From NCBI GenBank assembly GCA_020073605.1, contig JAIQEW010000014.1, positions 42,038-106,037 on the forward strand: a stretch of DNA of 64,000 bases, written 5' to 3'. A program made the translations under genes and the position numbers. The DNA comes from Terriglobia bacterium (GTDB lineage Bacteria > Acidobacteriota > Terriglobia > Acidiferrales > UBA7541). The stretch's first letter is position 1. Each line of letters opens with the position of its first letter. Of the stretch, positions 1 through 8,354 are shown in pieces. The notes beneath the pieces are model-generated. The model was not told the origin of the DNA. It saw only the letters and a list, made by a program, of their open reading frames with translations, and did no database searches.

Positions 1-238
1 GATGATGTTCATGGGCATGGCGCCGCTCGGAGCGCTGCTCGCCGGCGCGATTGCGGATCGCATTGGCGCGCAATGGACGGTCGGGATGGGCGGCGCGTTC
101 ACCGTCGCCGCTGCAATCGTTTTCGCGCGCCACTTGCCGAAGATTCGCCTCGAGGCGCGTGAACTCCTGAGCGCGCAGGGATTGGCCAACGACGATCCGG
201 CGCAGGAGATGACGGCGCGTCGTCTGAGCCTTTCTTGA
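1..238 (+). CDS. MFS transporter, C-terminal fragment (cut by window start)
   Basis: The reading frame is open from the first base and ends at a TGA. Only about 78 C-terminal residues are visible. They form one or two hydrophobic helices (MGMAPLGALLAGAIADRIG, then an AFTVAAAIVFA stretch) linked by a short basic loop, followed by a polar cytoplasmic tail. A G-A-x-A-D-R-x-G loop between the last helices is usual for major facilitator superfamily exporters of the enterobactin-exporter type. That assignment is inferred from the pattern. The substrate cannot be judged because the N-terminal part lies outside the window. Confidence 0.6.
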   Translation, partial: MMFMGMAPLGALLAGAIADRIGAQWTVGMGGAFTVAAAIVFARHLPKIRLEARELLSAQGLANDDPAQEMTARRLSLS

Positions 239-261
239 TCGCCGCCCGCGCGATTCTGTTC

Positions 262-270
262 TGCTATACT
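262..270 (+). promoter_or_regulatory. Candidate extended -10 promoter for the aldo/keto reductase gene
   Basis: TGCTATACT is an extended -10 element (TGn-TATACT) 40 bases before the GTG start at 310. It sits in the short gap after the MFS gene. No good -35 is visible, which is tolerated for extended -10 promoters. Confidence 0.35.
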
Positions 271-309
271 GCGCGCGCTTTTCAATCTTCGCCGCGAAGC
301 GAGGTCTGA

Positions 310-1449
310 GTGTCCTCTCCCGCCGCAATCGACAACAAGCGCATGCCCGGGCGTGCCACGCCGCAGGGCACCCTCCGCTACGCCGCGCGATTCCAGGGAC
401 GCGCGGCCCCCGGACATTTCCGCGAGGCGCCGGGCGGGCTGGTGCTTTCCTCCATCGGCATCGGGACCTATCTTGGCGAACCTGACGAGGCGACGGACAA
501 AGCGTACGCGGACGCGGTCGTTGCCGCGATCGAAGGCGGCATCAACGTGGTGGACTCGGCCATCAACTATCGCCTCCAGCGCAGCGAGCGCTCCATTGGC
601 GCCGCGCTCAAGCAGCTCGCGGCCAAAGGCTTTTCACGCGAGGAGATCGTCCTGTGCACGAAAGCCGGATTCCTCACGCCGGACGGCGAAATGCCGGACG
701 ACGCGAACGAATACTTCTCGCGCGAGTTTCTCGAGCCGGGAATCTTTCGTCCGGAGGAGATCGCCGCCGGCTGCCACTGCATGGCGCCGCGCTATCTTGC
801 CGACCAGCTCGACCGCAGCCGGAGGAATTTCGGGGTCGAGTGCGTGGACGTCTTCTACCTGCACAATCCGGAAACGCAGCTGAGCGAGATTCCCGCGGAG
901 GAATTTCGCCGCCGAATTTATGAAGCGTTTCAGTTTCTTGAATCCGCCGTCGCGGCCGGAAAGATCGGCGCGTACGGACTCGCCACTTGGAATTGTTTCC
1001 GCGACGATCCGAAATCACAGGGATATCTTTCGCTGGCCGCGATGGAGGAAATTGCGCGCGAAGCCGGCGGTGCGGAGCATCACTTCCGCTTCGTGCAGTT
1101 GCCGCTGAATTTGGCCATGCCCGAGGCGCTCTTGCGCCCCAATCAGGTGGTTGCCGGGAAGACGATGGCGATGGTGCAGGCGGCGCGTGCGGTGGGGATT
1201 ACTCTGGTGTCGAGCGCTGCGCTGCTGCAAGGCCAGCTCGCGCGGAATCTGCCGCCCTACATCGGCGCTGCGCTCGGGCTGAAGAGCTACTCCGCGCAGG
1301 CGCTCCAATTCGCGCGGTCCGTTCCGGGAGTGACCACCGCGCTCGTCGGAATGAGCCGCGTCGAGCACGTGCGCGCCAATCTCGAAGTGATCGGCGTCGA
1401 GCCTGCCCCCCGCGATCAGTTTCTCAAGCTATTCGAGCGGAGCGGTTAG
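310..1449 (+). CDS. Aldo/keto reductase family protein
   Basis: This 379-residue protein has the aldo/keto reductase catalytic tetrad laid out as expected: Asp82 and Tyr87 in VVDSAINY, Lys118 in CTKAGF, and His185 in YLHNPE. The family folds as a TIM barrel and reduces carbonyls with NADPH in the cytosol. It is longer than typical members (about 320) because of an N-terminal extension and an insert near residues 121-165. It starts at GTG with an AGCGAGG Shine-Dalgarno-like sequence. The substrate is not predictable. The next gene converges on it with a 12-base gap, so it is probably monocistronic. Confidence 0.85.
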   Translation: MSSPAAIDNKRMPGRATPQGTLRYAARFQGRAAPGHFREAPGGLVLSSIGIGTYLGEPDEATDKAYADAVVAAIEGGINVVDSAINYRLQRSERSIGAALKQLAAKGFSREEIVLCTKAGFLTPDGEMPDDANEYFSREFLEPGIFRPEEIAAGCHCMAPRYLADQLDRSRRNFGVECVDVFYLHNPETQLSEIPAEEFRRRIYEAFQFLESAVAAGKIGAYGLATWNCFRDDPKSQGYLSLAAMEEIAREAGGAEHHFRFVQLPLNLAMPEALLRPNQVVAGKTMAMVQAARAVGITLVSSAALLQGQLARNLPPYIGAALGLKSYSAQALQFARSVPGVTTALVGMSRVEHVRANLEVIGVEPAPRDQFLKLFERSG

Positions 1450-1461
1450 GTTTCTCGAGCG

Positions 1462-2109
1462 TCATGCCTTCGATTCGTTGCCTTCGAACCACGCGTTGAT
1501 CGCGGCGCCGATGGCGTCGAGATGCCCGGTGAAGAAATGGTCCGCGCCTTCGACGATCGACAGCTGTTTCGGCTCCGGCAGCATGGCAAACAGTGCTTCG
1601 AGCTTCACGCGCGAGCCGTATTGGTCGTTCCCGCCCTGGATGAAGAGTTTCGGCTTCGCGCACGTGCGCAGATGGGAGAAATCGAGGTTGTCCACGGGAA
1701 GCCCGAGCCCGATCACATTCGCGACGCGCGCGTCCTCGCAGCCCACGCGCAGTCCCACCCAAGCCCCAAAGCTGAAGCCCGCCAGCAGAATCGGCCGCGC
1801 GGGGAATTCCGCGGCCATATAGTCGAGCGCCGCGCGGACGTCGTCCTGCTCGCCCTTCCCGCGGTCGTGCTCGCCCTCGCTCTGCTCCGTTCCGCGAAAA
1901 TTGAATCGCAGGACGGGCGCCCCGCGCCGGTGCAGAGCTTTTGCCGCCTGGTAGACAACTTTGTTGTGCATCGTGCCACCGTAGAGGGGATGCGGATGGC
2001 ACACGACGGCCGCGAATTTCGGATCGGCGTCGGGCGTAGTCCACAGCGTCGCTTCGAGACGCCCGGCAGGCCCTGCGAGAAAAAGGCTGCGATGGAAGAC
2101 TTCAGCCAT
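1462..2109 (-). CDS. Alpha/beta hydrolase, dienelactone-hydrolase-like
   Basis: A 215-residue cytosolic alpha/beta hydrolase. The nucleophile elbow is GFSFG (Ser113), the acid is probably Asp162 (GGNDQ), and the base is His191 (GADHFF). The CHPHPLYGG oxyanion region near residue 37 is typical of the short KANL3/Tex30-like hydrolases often annotated as dienelactone hydrolase-like. The start is the ATG at 2109, which overlaps the stop of the upstream PilZ gene in a TGATG junction, so translation is probably coupled. A longer frame upstream of this start lies inside the PilZ gene and is not used. The substrate is unknown. Confidence 0.85.
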   Translation of the reverse strand: MAEVFHRSLFLAGPAGRLEATLWTTPDADPKFAAVVCHPHPLYGGTMHNKVVYQAAKALHRRGAPVLRFNFRGTEQSEGEHDRGKGEQDDVRAALDYMAAEFPARPILLAGFSFGAWVGLRVGCEDARVANVIGLGLPVDNLDFSHLRTCAKPKLFIQGGNDQYGSRVKLEALFAMLPEPKQLSIVEGADHFFTGHLDAIGAAINAWFEGNESKA

Positions 2110-2819
2110 CAGCGGGGCGCCGAAAGAGTCTTTCGCCCCTTCGCCGCTCCGTTCATCCCGCCGTGCAACCATTGCACGGCCACGGATGTGAAGATCGCGC
2201 TCGCGCCTCTCTTCGGGTCGGCGAGCGGCGCGGGCCCCGGCCCGTCCTCCATGGCCTGTACGCGCACGACGCGCCCGGCGATCTCTCCGGTCGCCGTCCA
2301 CTTGCCCCAGGGGATCTTTGCGACCACCGTGTCTCCCGCGGCATAGATGTGCGAGGTTTCAAACCGCATTCCGGTCTGCGAGATGTCCTGCGTCATGGAC
2401 TCTTCGGGCCAGGGAGTTCCGGCGAGGCGCACGAGGACGGGCAGCGCCAGGGGAGTGCGCGAGGAGTTTCGCCGCTCTCGTTCGAAGGGACGCGGCCATT
2501 TGCTCGGCGGCGGCGCAAATTGCAGCGCGATGCGACACCCGCCGCCGGTCGCGCGTTCCACGCGGACGATGCGCGCGGGAGTTTCCGGCTGCGCGGGACC
2601 GCTCGCGGCCGGATCGAAGGGGCACACGACCCACACGCGCGCCGGCGCGTCGCAAGGTTCGTTTCGGTGTACGAGCAGCCCTTCGCGGGACACATCCTCG
2701 GTTCGCGTCACTTCCAGGCGCATCCCGAGCGGTTCGTGCCAGCGAATCCGGGCGGAAAGCTGGAGCTGCGCGCGCGGATGCTTCCGTTGCTCGACGAACG
2801 TGGCGGGTGCCGGCATCAC
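2109..2819 (-). CDS. Tandem PilZ-domain protein
   Basis: This 236-residue protein carries two PilZ-like domains. The first begins at about residue 11 with the RKHPR arginine motif and continues to DVSREG. The second begins near residue 116 with RNSSR and continues to DISQTG. RxxxR plus D/NxSxxG is the c-di-GMP binding signature of PilZ, so both halves may bind the messenger. No enzymatic or membrane segment is attached, so it is probably an adaptor. It is cotranslated with the downstream hydrolase (TGATG overlap), which suggests that c-di-GMP sensing and that hydrolase are linked. The partner is unknown. Confidence 0.85.
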   Translation of the reverse strand: MMPAPATFVEQRKHPRAQLQLSARIRWHEPLGMRLEVTRTEDVSREGLLVHRNEPCDAPARVWVVCPFDPAASGPAQPETPARIVRVERATGGGCRIALQFAPPPSKWPRPFERERRNSSRTPLALPVLVRLAGTPWPEESMTQDISQTGMRFETSHIYAAGDTVVAKIPWGKWTATGEIAGRVVRVQAMEDGPGPAPLADPKRGASAIFTSVAVQWLHGGMNGAAKGRKTLSAPR

Positions 2820-2976
2820 TATTCCATCGTAGCGGCAGCGCCCGCCCAGATCAATCCTTTCACGGAGCCGACCGCATCGATTCCCGGATCGGTGCCTCGG
2901 GCGCGCCGAAAAACTCCGTTGCGCGGGCGGGGGAGCGATGGTAGCTTTGGCTCAGTTTTGAGGAACGGGAGGCTCC

Positions 2977-3303
2977 GTGGAAAACAGTGTGGAGCGGCGG
3001 GCGGCCCGGCGTTTTTCGATGATGCTTCCCTTGAAGGTGCGGTTCTCAATGGGCGACAGCGTTACGGAGAAGCCCGGTGAAACCCGCGACGTCAGCTTCC
3101 GCGGCCTCTATTTCCTGATCGAGGCTGCCCTCGAGACAGGCAGCTCGATCGAGTTCGTCCTCACGCTTCCGCAGCAGATCACGCTCGCCGGCGACGTCCA
3201 TATCCGCTGCTACGCCCGTGTCCTGCGCGTCGAATCGCACAACGGACGCCGCGGCGTGGCCGCGCAGATCGAACGCTACGAATTCCTTCCCGCCTCGGCC
3301 TGA
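2977..3303 (+). CDS. Single PilZ-domain protein
   Basis: A 108-residue protein made almost wholly of one PilZ domain: basic motif ERRAARR near residue 6 and DVSFRG near residue 38, followed by alternating beta strands. It starts at GTG with GGGAGG five bases upstream. It is divergent from the tandem-PilZ gene at 2819, with a 157-base gap that could hold both promoters. The likely role is a c-di-GMP-responsive adaptor; the target is unknown. Confidence 0.8.
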   Translation: MENSVERRAARRFSMMLPLKVRFSMGDSVTEKPGETRDVSFRGLYFLIEAALETGSSIEFVLTLPQQITLAGDVHIRCYARVLRVESHNGRRGVAAQIERYEFLPASA

Positions 3304-3437
3304 CGGGGCTTCGGCGCGCGCATCACGCCGCTGCGAATCTCAACAGTGGGTTATTGTCCGATTATCCGACTCATCGGGACTTGACCACCTGTCCTGCTGT
3401 ATTCTTGCCCTAGTGAGCCGATTCGTGAGTTTGGTTT

Positions 3438-3785
3438 ATGTCAAACGACATGACGAGAACGCGCGATGAGATTCTGGAAAACCGCCGTCGACTTAGAGCG
3501 GAGTACGGCAAGCTATTCGACTCCGTCGCCGAGCTTCTTTATCGCCACGATCCAATAGGAATCAATTTTGGCGACAATACGGACGAGTATGAGCCGGAAG
3601 CAGAGACCATCTTACCGAGGCTGCGCAGTTGCCACTCTGCGGACGATGTGCTCCAAGTTGTACACGCAGAGTTTGTTCGATGGTTTGACTCTGGCACCGC
3701 GGGCCCGCCAGAGCACTATCAGGGAATCGCTTTAGGAATTTGGAAACTTTGGCAGGAGCTCCTCGCTCGCAGGCCCAAGTCCTGA
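3438..3785 (+). CDS. Hypothetical protein, 115 residues
   Basis: Not recognised with confidence. The product is soluble and acidic, with two predicted helices around residues 8-34, a central YRHDPIGINFGDNTDEYEPE stretch, and a C-terminal helix ending in WKLWQELLARR. The HDPIGI...D..DEYEPEA pattern resembles small proteins found as immunity-type or orphan genes, but no function should be assigned. Base composition is clearly more AT-rich than the neighbouring PilZ and HAD genes, consistent with acquisition. No strong ribosome binding site is seen before the ATG. Confidence 0.6.
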   Translation: MSNDMTRTRDEILENRRRLRAEYGKLFDSVAELLYRHDPIGINFGDNTDEYEPEAETILPRLRSCHSADDVLQVVHAEFVRWFDSGTAGPPEHYQGIALGIWKLWQELLARRPKS

Positions 3786-3873
3786 TTTGCGCGCTAATCG
3801 GAAACTGACCCGCTGCCGAATTTCCTTCTCTTATCTCTCCCGCTGACGCAGAATTTATGTTTAAGGACTTCGC

Positions 3874-4560
3874 ATGGCACGCCACACCCTGCTCATCGAC
3901 GCCGACGACACGCTCTGGGAAAACAACATTTTCTTCGAGAAGGCGATCGATGATTTCATCACGCGCCTCGAGCATCTCGGCTACACGCGCGAATACATCC
4001 GCCACATCCTCAACGAGACCGAGCGCCGCAACATCCGCCAGCACGGCTACGGCGTGCGCAGCTTCGGGCGTTCTCTCGAGGAGACGTATCTGAAGCTGGC
4101 GGGAAATTCCGCGCGCCGCGAAGTCGTCAAGAACATCGAAGAGCTGGTCCACGAGCTGGAAAGCACGCCTCCGCACATTCTCGACGGCGTTCCCGAAACG
4201 CTTGCCTATCTCGCCAAGCACCACCGGCTGATCCTGCTGACCAAGGGGGAGCCCGCCGAGCAGGCCGCCAAGGTCGAGCGCTCCGGCTTGCAGTCCTACT
4301 TCGAAGCCATCGAAATCGTCCTGGAGAAGGAATCGGAAACGTACGGGCGGATGATCGAGCAGTTCAAGATCGTGAAGTCGCACGGCTGGATGGTGGGCAA
4401 TAGCCCGCGCAGCGACATCAACCCGGCGCTGCAATCCGGCCTGAACGCCGTCTTCATTCCGCACTCGGCCACGTGGGAGATGGAAAAGTCGGAGCTCGAA
4501 AGCGGCACGGGAAGATTGCTGATCCTGGCGGCGTTCCGCGAACTCCGCGCGCATTTCTGA
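3874..4560 (+). CDS. HAD-superfamily hydrolase, YjjG-like phosphatase
   Basis: A 228-residue haloacid-dehalogenase fold enzyme. Motif I is IDADDTLWE (nucleophile Asp9, acid Asp11), motif II is LLTKG, motif III supplies a lysine in the KIVKSH region, and motif IV is GNSPRSDI. The helical cap between motifs I and II is type C1, as in YjjG/PhoE-like nucleotide or phosphoglycolate phosphatases. Motif IV reads SPRSD rather than the usual GDSxxxD, a recognised variant. AAGGA precedes the ATG. It is probably monocistronic. The substrate is not known. Confidence 0.85.
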   Translation: MARHTLLIDADDTLWENNIFFEKAIDDFITRLEHLGYTREYIRHILNETERRNIRQHGYGVRSFGRSLEETYLKLAGNSARREVVKNIEELVHELESTPPHILDGVPETLAYLAKHHRLILLTKGEPAEQAAKVERSGLQSYFEAIEIVLEKESETYGRMIEQFKIVKSHGWMVGNSPRSDINPALQSGLNAVFIPHSATWEMEKSELESGTGRLLILAAFRELRAHF

Positions 4561-4703
4561 CGATGCGCGTTTTTCGCGCTCCGGATGCTTTTGCGGAGCG
4601 ATGAGTTTCACCTGCCAAATTGTCCGCGATGTCCAGACCCCCGCTGCTTTCCGCCGCGCCCCTTCACAGTTAACATCGAATCCTGTTTGAGGAGGTTCGC
4701 ACG

Positions 4704-5843
4704 GTGCCAACCGACTATCGCCCTGAATTCGCCGATTTCGAAGGCGTGGCGTATCTGAACGCTGCGCTCCAAGGCGCCATGCCGCTTACCGCCGCGCGTG
4801 AAGCGCAGGCCGCGCTCGAATGGAAGAAGCGGCCCGACAAAATACCGGACGCAGCGTACTTCGATCTCCCGGATCGCATTCGCGAAAAAGTCTCCCGCGT
4901 AATCGGGGCCCGGCCGGACGAAATCGCCGTCACGAATGGCGCTAGCGCGGGGCTCGCGTCCGTAGCCGCGGGAATCGACTGGAAGCCCGGCGATGAAGTC
5001 TTGGTCGCGCGCGGCGAATTCCCGGCGCATTTTTCCACGTGGCTGCGCTACGAGCAGGCGGGAAAGCTCCGGGTGAAGGTGATCCAGCCGCGAGGCCGCT
5101 TCATTTCCGCCGACGACTACATCGAGCACATCGGGCCGCAAACGCGCGTCGTCTCCGCGAGCCTGGTACGATTCGACAACGGTGCGCGGCTCGACGCTCC
5201 TCGGGTGGCGCGCGCGTGCGAACAAGTGGGCGCCGCGCTTGTCCTCGACGTCTCGCAGTGTGCCGGCGCGACGACGATGGATATCCGCGGTCTCGGCGCG
5301 GCAATGGCCGTGTGTAGCGGTTATAAATGGCTTCTGGGACCTTACGGCGTGGGTTTCTTCTGGATTGCCGGCGAATGGATCGAGCGCCTGCCGCTCGGCC
5401 CCGTCTACTTCATGGCGCTGGAAGGTGCGCGAAGGCTTCACGCCCTGCCGCTTGAAAATCAGCGCCCCTTGCCCGGCGCGCGCCGTTGGGATTCGCCAGA
5501 GACCGCGAACTTCACCAATCTTGCGTCGCTCGATTCGTCGCTCGATTTCGTCCTGCGCATCGGCGTGGACGCCATCCAGCGCCATATCGACGCGCTCGTC
5601 GATGAAATCATCGAGCGCCTTCCCGGCACGCGCTGCGCGCTGGCCTCGCCCGAGGATCGCGAACGGCGCGGCCCCTACGTGTGCGTCGCCGCGCGCGATC
5701 CAGAGACCACGGCGGCGCTCCATGAGAAATTGAGTGCGGCCCGAATCCACGTCAGCCTGCGCGAAAATGCCCTGCGCATCGCGCCGCACATCTACAACAC
5801 GCCGGAGGATATCTCGCGCCTGATCGAAGTCTTGTCTTCGTGA
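4704..5843 (+). CDS. Class V aminotransferase-fold protein (cysteine-desulfurase-like)
   Basis: A 379-residue PLP-dependent fold type I enzyme. The Schiff-base lysine is Lys208 in CSGYKWLLGPYG, and the cofactor-ring aspartate is Asp182 in LDVSQ. The family covers cysteine desulfurases, selenocysteine lyases and isopenicillin-epimerase-like enzymes. There is no obvious catalytic cysteine loop before the C-terminus (the region around residues 300-330 lacks the SufS/NifS Cys), so desulfurase activity is uncertain. It starts at GTG with a strong GAGGAGG six to seven bases upstream. No isc or suf genes are adjacent. Confidence 0.8.
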   Translation: MPTDYRPEFADFEGVAYLNAALQGAMPLTAAREAQAALEWKKRPDKIPDAAYFDLPDRIREKVSRVIGARPDEIAVTNGASAGLASVAAGIDWKPGDEVLVARGEFPAHFSTWLRYEQAGKLRVKVIQPRGRFISADDYIEHIGPQTRVVSASLVRFDNGARLDAPRVARACEQVGAALVLDVSQCAGATTMDIRGLGAAMAVCSGYKWLLGPYGVGFFWIAGEWIERLPLGPVYFMALEGARRLHALPLENQRPLPGARRWDSPETANFTNLASLDSSLDFVLRIGVDAIQRHIDALVDEIIERLPGTRCALASPEDRERRGPYVCVAARDPETTAALHEKLSAARIHVSLRENALRIAPHIYNTPEDISRLIEVLSS

Positions 5844-5856
5844 AGGTTGCTGAGGA

Positions 5857-7584
5857 TTACCGCGGGCCGTAGTCTCTCGGATCGATGTAGGTGAAGGGTA
5901 TGTGGACGACGGCTTCGAGATCGACGGGCACCCCCGCGCGCGTGCCCGGACGGAATTTCCACTGCGCGAGCGCGTCGATCGCGTTCCGGTCGAGTTGTGG
6001 ATCGAGCCCCCGCACTACTTGAATGCTGTCCACCGATCCGTCCTTGCGGATGATCGCGTAGAGCACCACCTCGCCATGCACGTGGCCCTTGATCAGCTCT
6101 TGCGGATACTTCGGATCCGCCTTTTCGATCGGCACCGGCCCCGCAACTTGCTCCTTGTGCCTGAAAGGCGGCCCGATTTCCTCATCGAGTTCGGCGAAAT
6201 TCAGAACCCAGCTCCCGCTCGCGCTGGTCAGGTTCGGCAGATTGACGTGCAGCGTGTACACCTCTTTGCCCGAGAAGATCTTTTCCGGCGGCAGGCTTGG
6301 ATCGATGGCCGCCACGTTCGCGGGGCCTCGACGCGTGTTGGTCGCCGGCTCATACGGTGTCGTCGGCTTCAGGATCAGCCCGCCCGGACGCCTCGCCGCC
6401 GGCGTGATGCCCCCGCCTCCGCCGCGCGCAATTCCCGGGCTGATGCTCACCGCAGCCGGAAGAGAGCCCGCGCCGCCTGCTTCACCCGTGCCGATCGTTC
6501 CCGGCGCTGACCTCGAGTTTCCCTTTGCACCGGCGCTTGCACTTGCCGAGGAGTTCGCCATGTCTCCGGGAGCGCCGGGCTTCATTCCCTCGGGCGAGAG
6601 AGAAATACGCGCGGCCAGATTTCCCTCGGGCACGTTGACCTGGGGCGCGGGGGGAGCCGGTGTGGCGGAAAGCGCGATCAATCGGCGCAGATTCGCATCG
6701 CCCTCCGCCGCGGCGGCTCCGACTTCCGGCGCGGGGCCGGCGTCCGCTTTTGCCTGATGGCGCTCGATGACGGGAGCTGACATCGCGTTGAGCGTGATCC
6801 GCGGCCGGGGTATGGCGGTCGGCGATGGAGCGATATTCAGCGGGCCAGTATTTTTTTCCAGATTCGGCGCTTCCGGCGCAGCCACGTCGCGGACGGCGCG
6901 CTTTTGAATGCGCGGTGCCGAGTCCGTCGGCGCGAGTTGCAGGTGCGGCCTCGCGATTTCAACCGCGGACCACTGCACGATGTTGGGCAGCGGCGTCAAA
7001 ATCTTCGGCGGAGCCGGCGGCGCATCGGGACGTATCAGCGTTTGCCGCGGGTGCGTCACGCGCACGGGGATAGAAAGAATCGTCTGCCGCGGATGAAAAG
7101 CGTCGGCGCCGCGATCGTCAGGTGGCTTGGGCGCATCCTCCGGCTTCTTGGGAGCCGCGGCCGGCTTCGCCGGAGCGGCATGCAAGGTGATCGGCGGCAA
7201 ATCCTTCGGCTCGCCGTACCACGTCAGCTCGATCTGCACGGGCGCGAGCGTGGGAGTGTTCTGCGGCAGGAATCCCCAGATGGGCAGTATCAGAATCCAG
7301 ACGACTGCGATATGCCAGAGACACGAAGCCAGAAAAGCCCGGCCCGGCGGTTTGCCGCGAACCCATTCAACGCGGAATCCCCGGCTCTCCGCGAGCTCGC
7401 CGTATTTTGGTGGTCGCGGGCCCGCCACATTGGCGCGCACGCTCGACCAGAATTCCCGTCGCGGCGATTCCCAGTCAATGGCCAGATCGAGCCGTGGCAG
7501 TCGCGCGTGGGGCGGCAGCTCGACAAGGTAATCCGCGAGCGGAGGAGCCTCGGGTGGAATGACTGGCTGCATGAGTCCGGCCAT
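5857..7584 (-). CDS. TonB-family energy transducer-like protein
   Basis: A long (about 575 residues) TonB-type protein. There is one membrane helix near residues 85-107 (AFLASCLWHIAVVWILILP), a very long Pro/Ala-rich periplasmic linker of over 300 residues, and a C-terminal TonB domain (DPKYPQELIKGHVHGEVV ... VDSIQVVRG ... ALAQWKFRPG). The domain transmits proton-motive force to outer-membrane receptors. No exbB, exbD or receptor is adjacent. The N-terminal cytoplasmic part (about 80 residues) is unusually long. The start is uncertain: ATG at 7584 or 7572, or TTG at 7620; none has a good ribosome binding site. Confidence 0.8.
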   Translation of the reverse strand: MAGLMQPVIPPEAPPLADYLVELPPHARLPRLDLAIDWESPRREFWSSVRANVAGPRPPKYGELAESRGFRVEWVRGKPPGRAFLASCLWHIAVVWILILPIWGFLPQNTPTLAPVQIELTWYGEPKDLPPITLHAAPAKPAAAPKKPEDAPKPPDDRGADAFHPRQTILSIPVRVTHPRQTLIRPDAPPAPPKILTPLPNIVQWSAVEIARPHLQLAPTDSAPRIQKRAVRDVAAPEAPNLEKNTGPLNIAPSPTAIPRPRITLNAMSAPVIERHQAKADAGPAPEVGAAAAEGDANLRRLIALSATPAPPAPQVNVPEGNLAARISLSPEGMKPGAPGDMANSSASASAGAKGNSRSAPGTIGTGEAGGAGSLPAAVSISPGIARGGGGGITPAARRPGGLILKPTTPYEPATNTRRGPANVAAIDPSLPPEKIFSGKEVYTLHVNLPNLTSASGSWVLNFAELDEEIGPPFRHKEQVAGPVPIEKADPKYPQELIKGHVHGEVVLYAIIRKDGSVDSIQVVRGLDPQLDRNAIDALAQWKFRPGTRAGVPVDLEAVVHIPFTYIDPRDYGPR

Positions 7585-7774
7585 TATACTCGATGGGGTC
7601 GGATGCACTCGGCATGCCAAGTGGCTGCAAGACCTGTGCGGACAGATCCGTTAAGGAGTCGTGTCTTCGGCTGTGACGTAACCGCTGCGTTTTCTGCGAC
7701 GCCGTGACGCTGCAGTTCTAGGGCTCCTATGCCTCGCTCTCACGTCTCGCGCCCCCTCACCGAAGGCTGCCGCT

Positions 7775-8338
7775 TCAGGCCGCGGCTGCCAAGCGGTAAA
7801 AACTTAGCGCCGCGTCTCCCTGCTCGAGCAGGCGCGTTTGTTCGAGCCGGTCGAATCGCTCCGGCAGTTCCGTTTTGCGGCGATGTTCGACGATCACGAT
7901 GCCGCCCGGCGCAATCAAATGGGAGGAATCGAGGAACTCGAGGACGAGCAAGCATTCCTCGTCGCGTTCGTACGGCGGATCGAGAAAAATGAAATCCGCC
8001 ATCCGGTGCCGCGCCGCGAGTCTTTCCAGTCCTCGCACGGCATTCGCCTCGATCACTTCGGCTCCCGCGCGAATCCCGAGCGCTTCGAGATTCTGGCGCA
8101 CCAGCCGCGCGCTCGCTGCGTGTGATTCGATGAAGACGGCCTCGCGTGCTCCTCGGCTGATCGCTTCGATGCCGATGGCGCCCGTGCCCGCATAGGCGTC
8201 CACGAACAGCGAATCCTCGATCGCCGGTCCGAGAATATTGAAGAGCGTTTCGCGCAGGCGGTCGCTCGTCGGCCGCAGGCGCAATTTTCCCGGGCCTTTC
8301 AATTGCCGGCTGCGGAATTTGCCTGCGATCACGCGCAT
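7775..8338 (-). CDS. rsmD: 16S rRNA (guanine(966)-N(2))-methyltransferase
   Basis: The protein starts MRVIAGKFRSRQLKGP, the RsmD N-terminus, and has the SAM-binding loop (DAYAGTGAIGIEAISRGA) and the catalytic FLDPPY motif. It has 187 residues, normal for the family. The enzyme methylates G966 of 16S rRNA during 30S assembly. The ATG at 8338 fits the family start; an upstream extension lies in the recG gene and is rejected. It follows recG by 16 bases on the same strand, forming a housekeeping pair. Confidence 0.93.
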   Translation of the reverse strand: MRVIAGKFRSRQLKGPGKLRLRPTSDRLRETLFNILGPAIEDSLFVDAYAGTGAIGIEAISRGAREAVFIESHAASARLVRQNLEALGIRAGAEVIEANAVRGLERLAARHRMADFIFLDPPYERDEECLLVLEFLDSSHLIAPGGIVIVEHRRKTELPERFDRLEQTRLLEQGDAALSFYRLAAAA

Positions 8339-8354
8339 GGTTTCATCCTGCCTC

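Noticed and set aside
4608..5789. 393-codon antisense ORF over the class V aminotransferase
   Set aside because: The plus-strand gene has an intact PLP site and a strong ribosome binding site.
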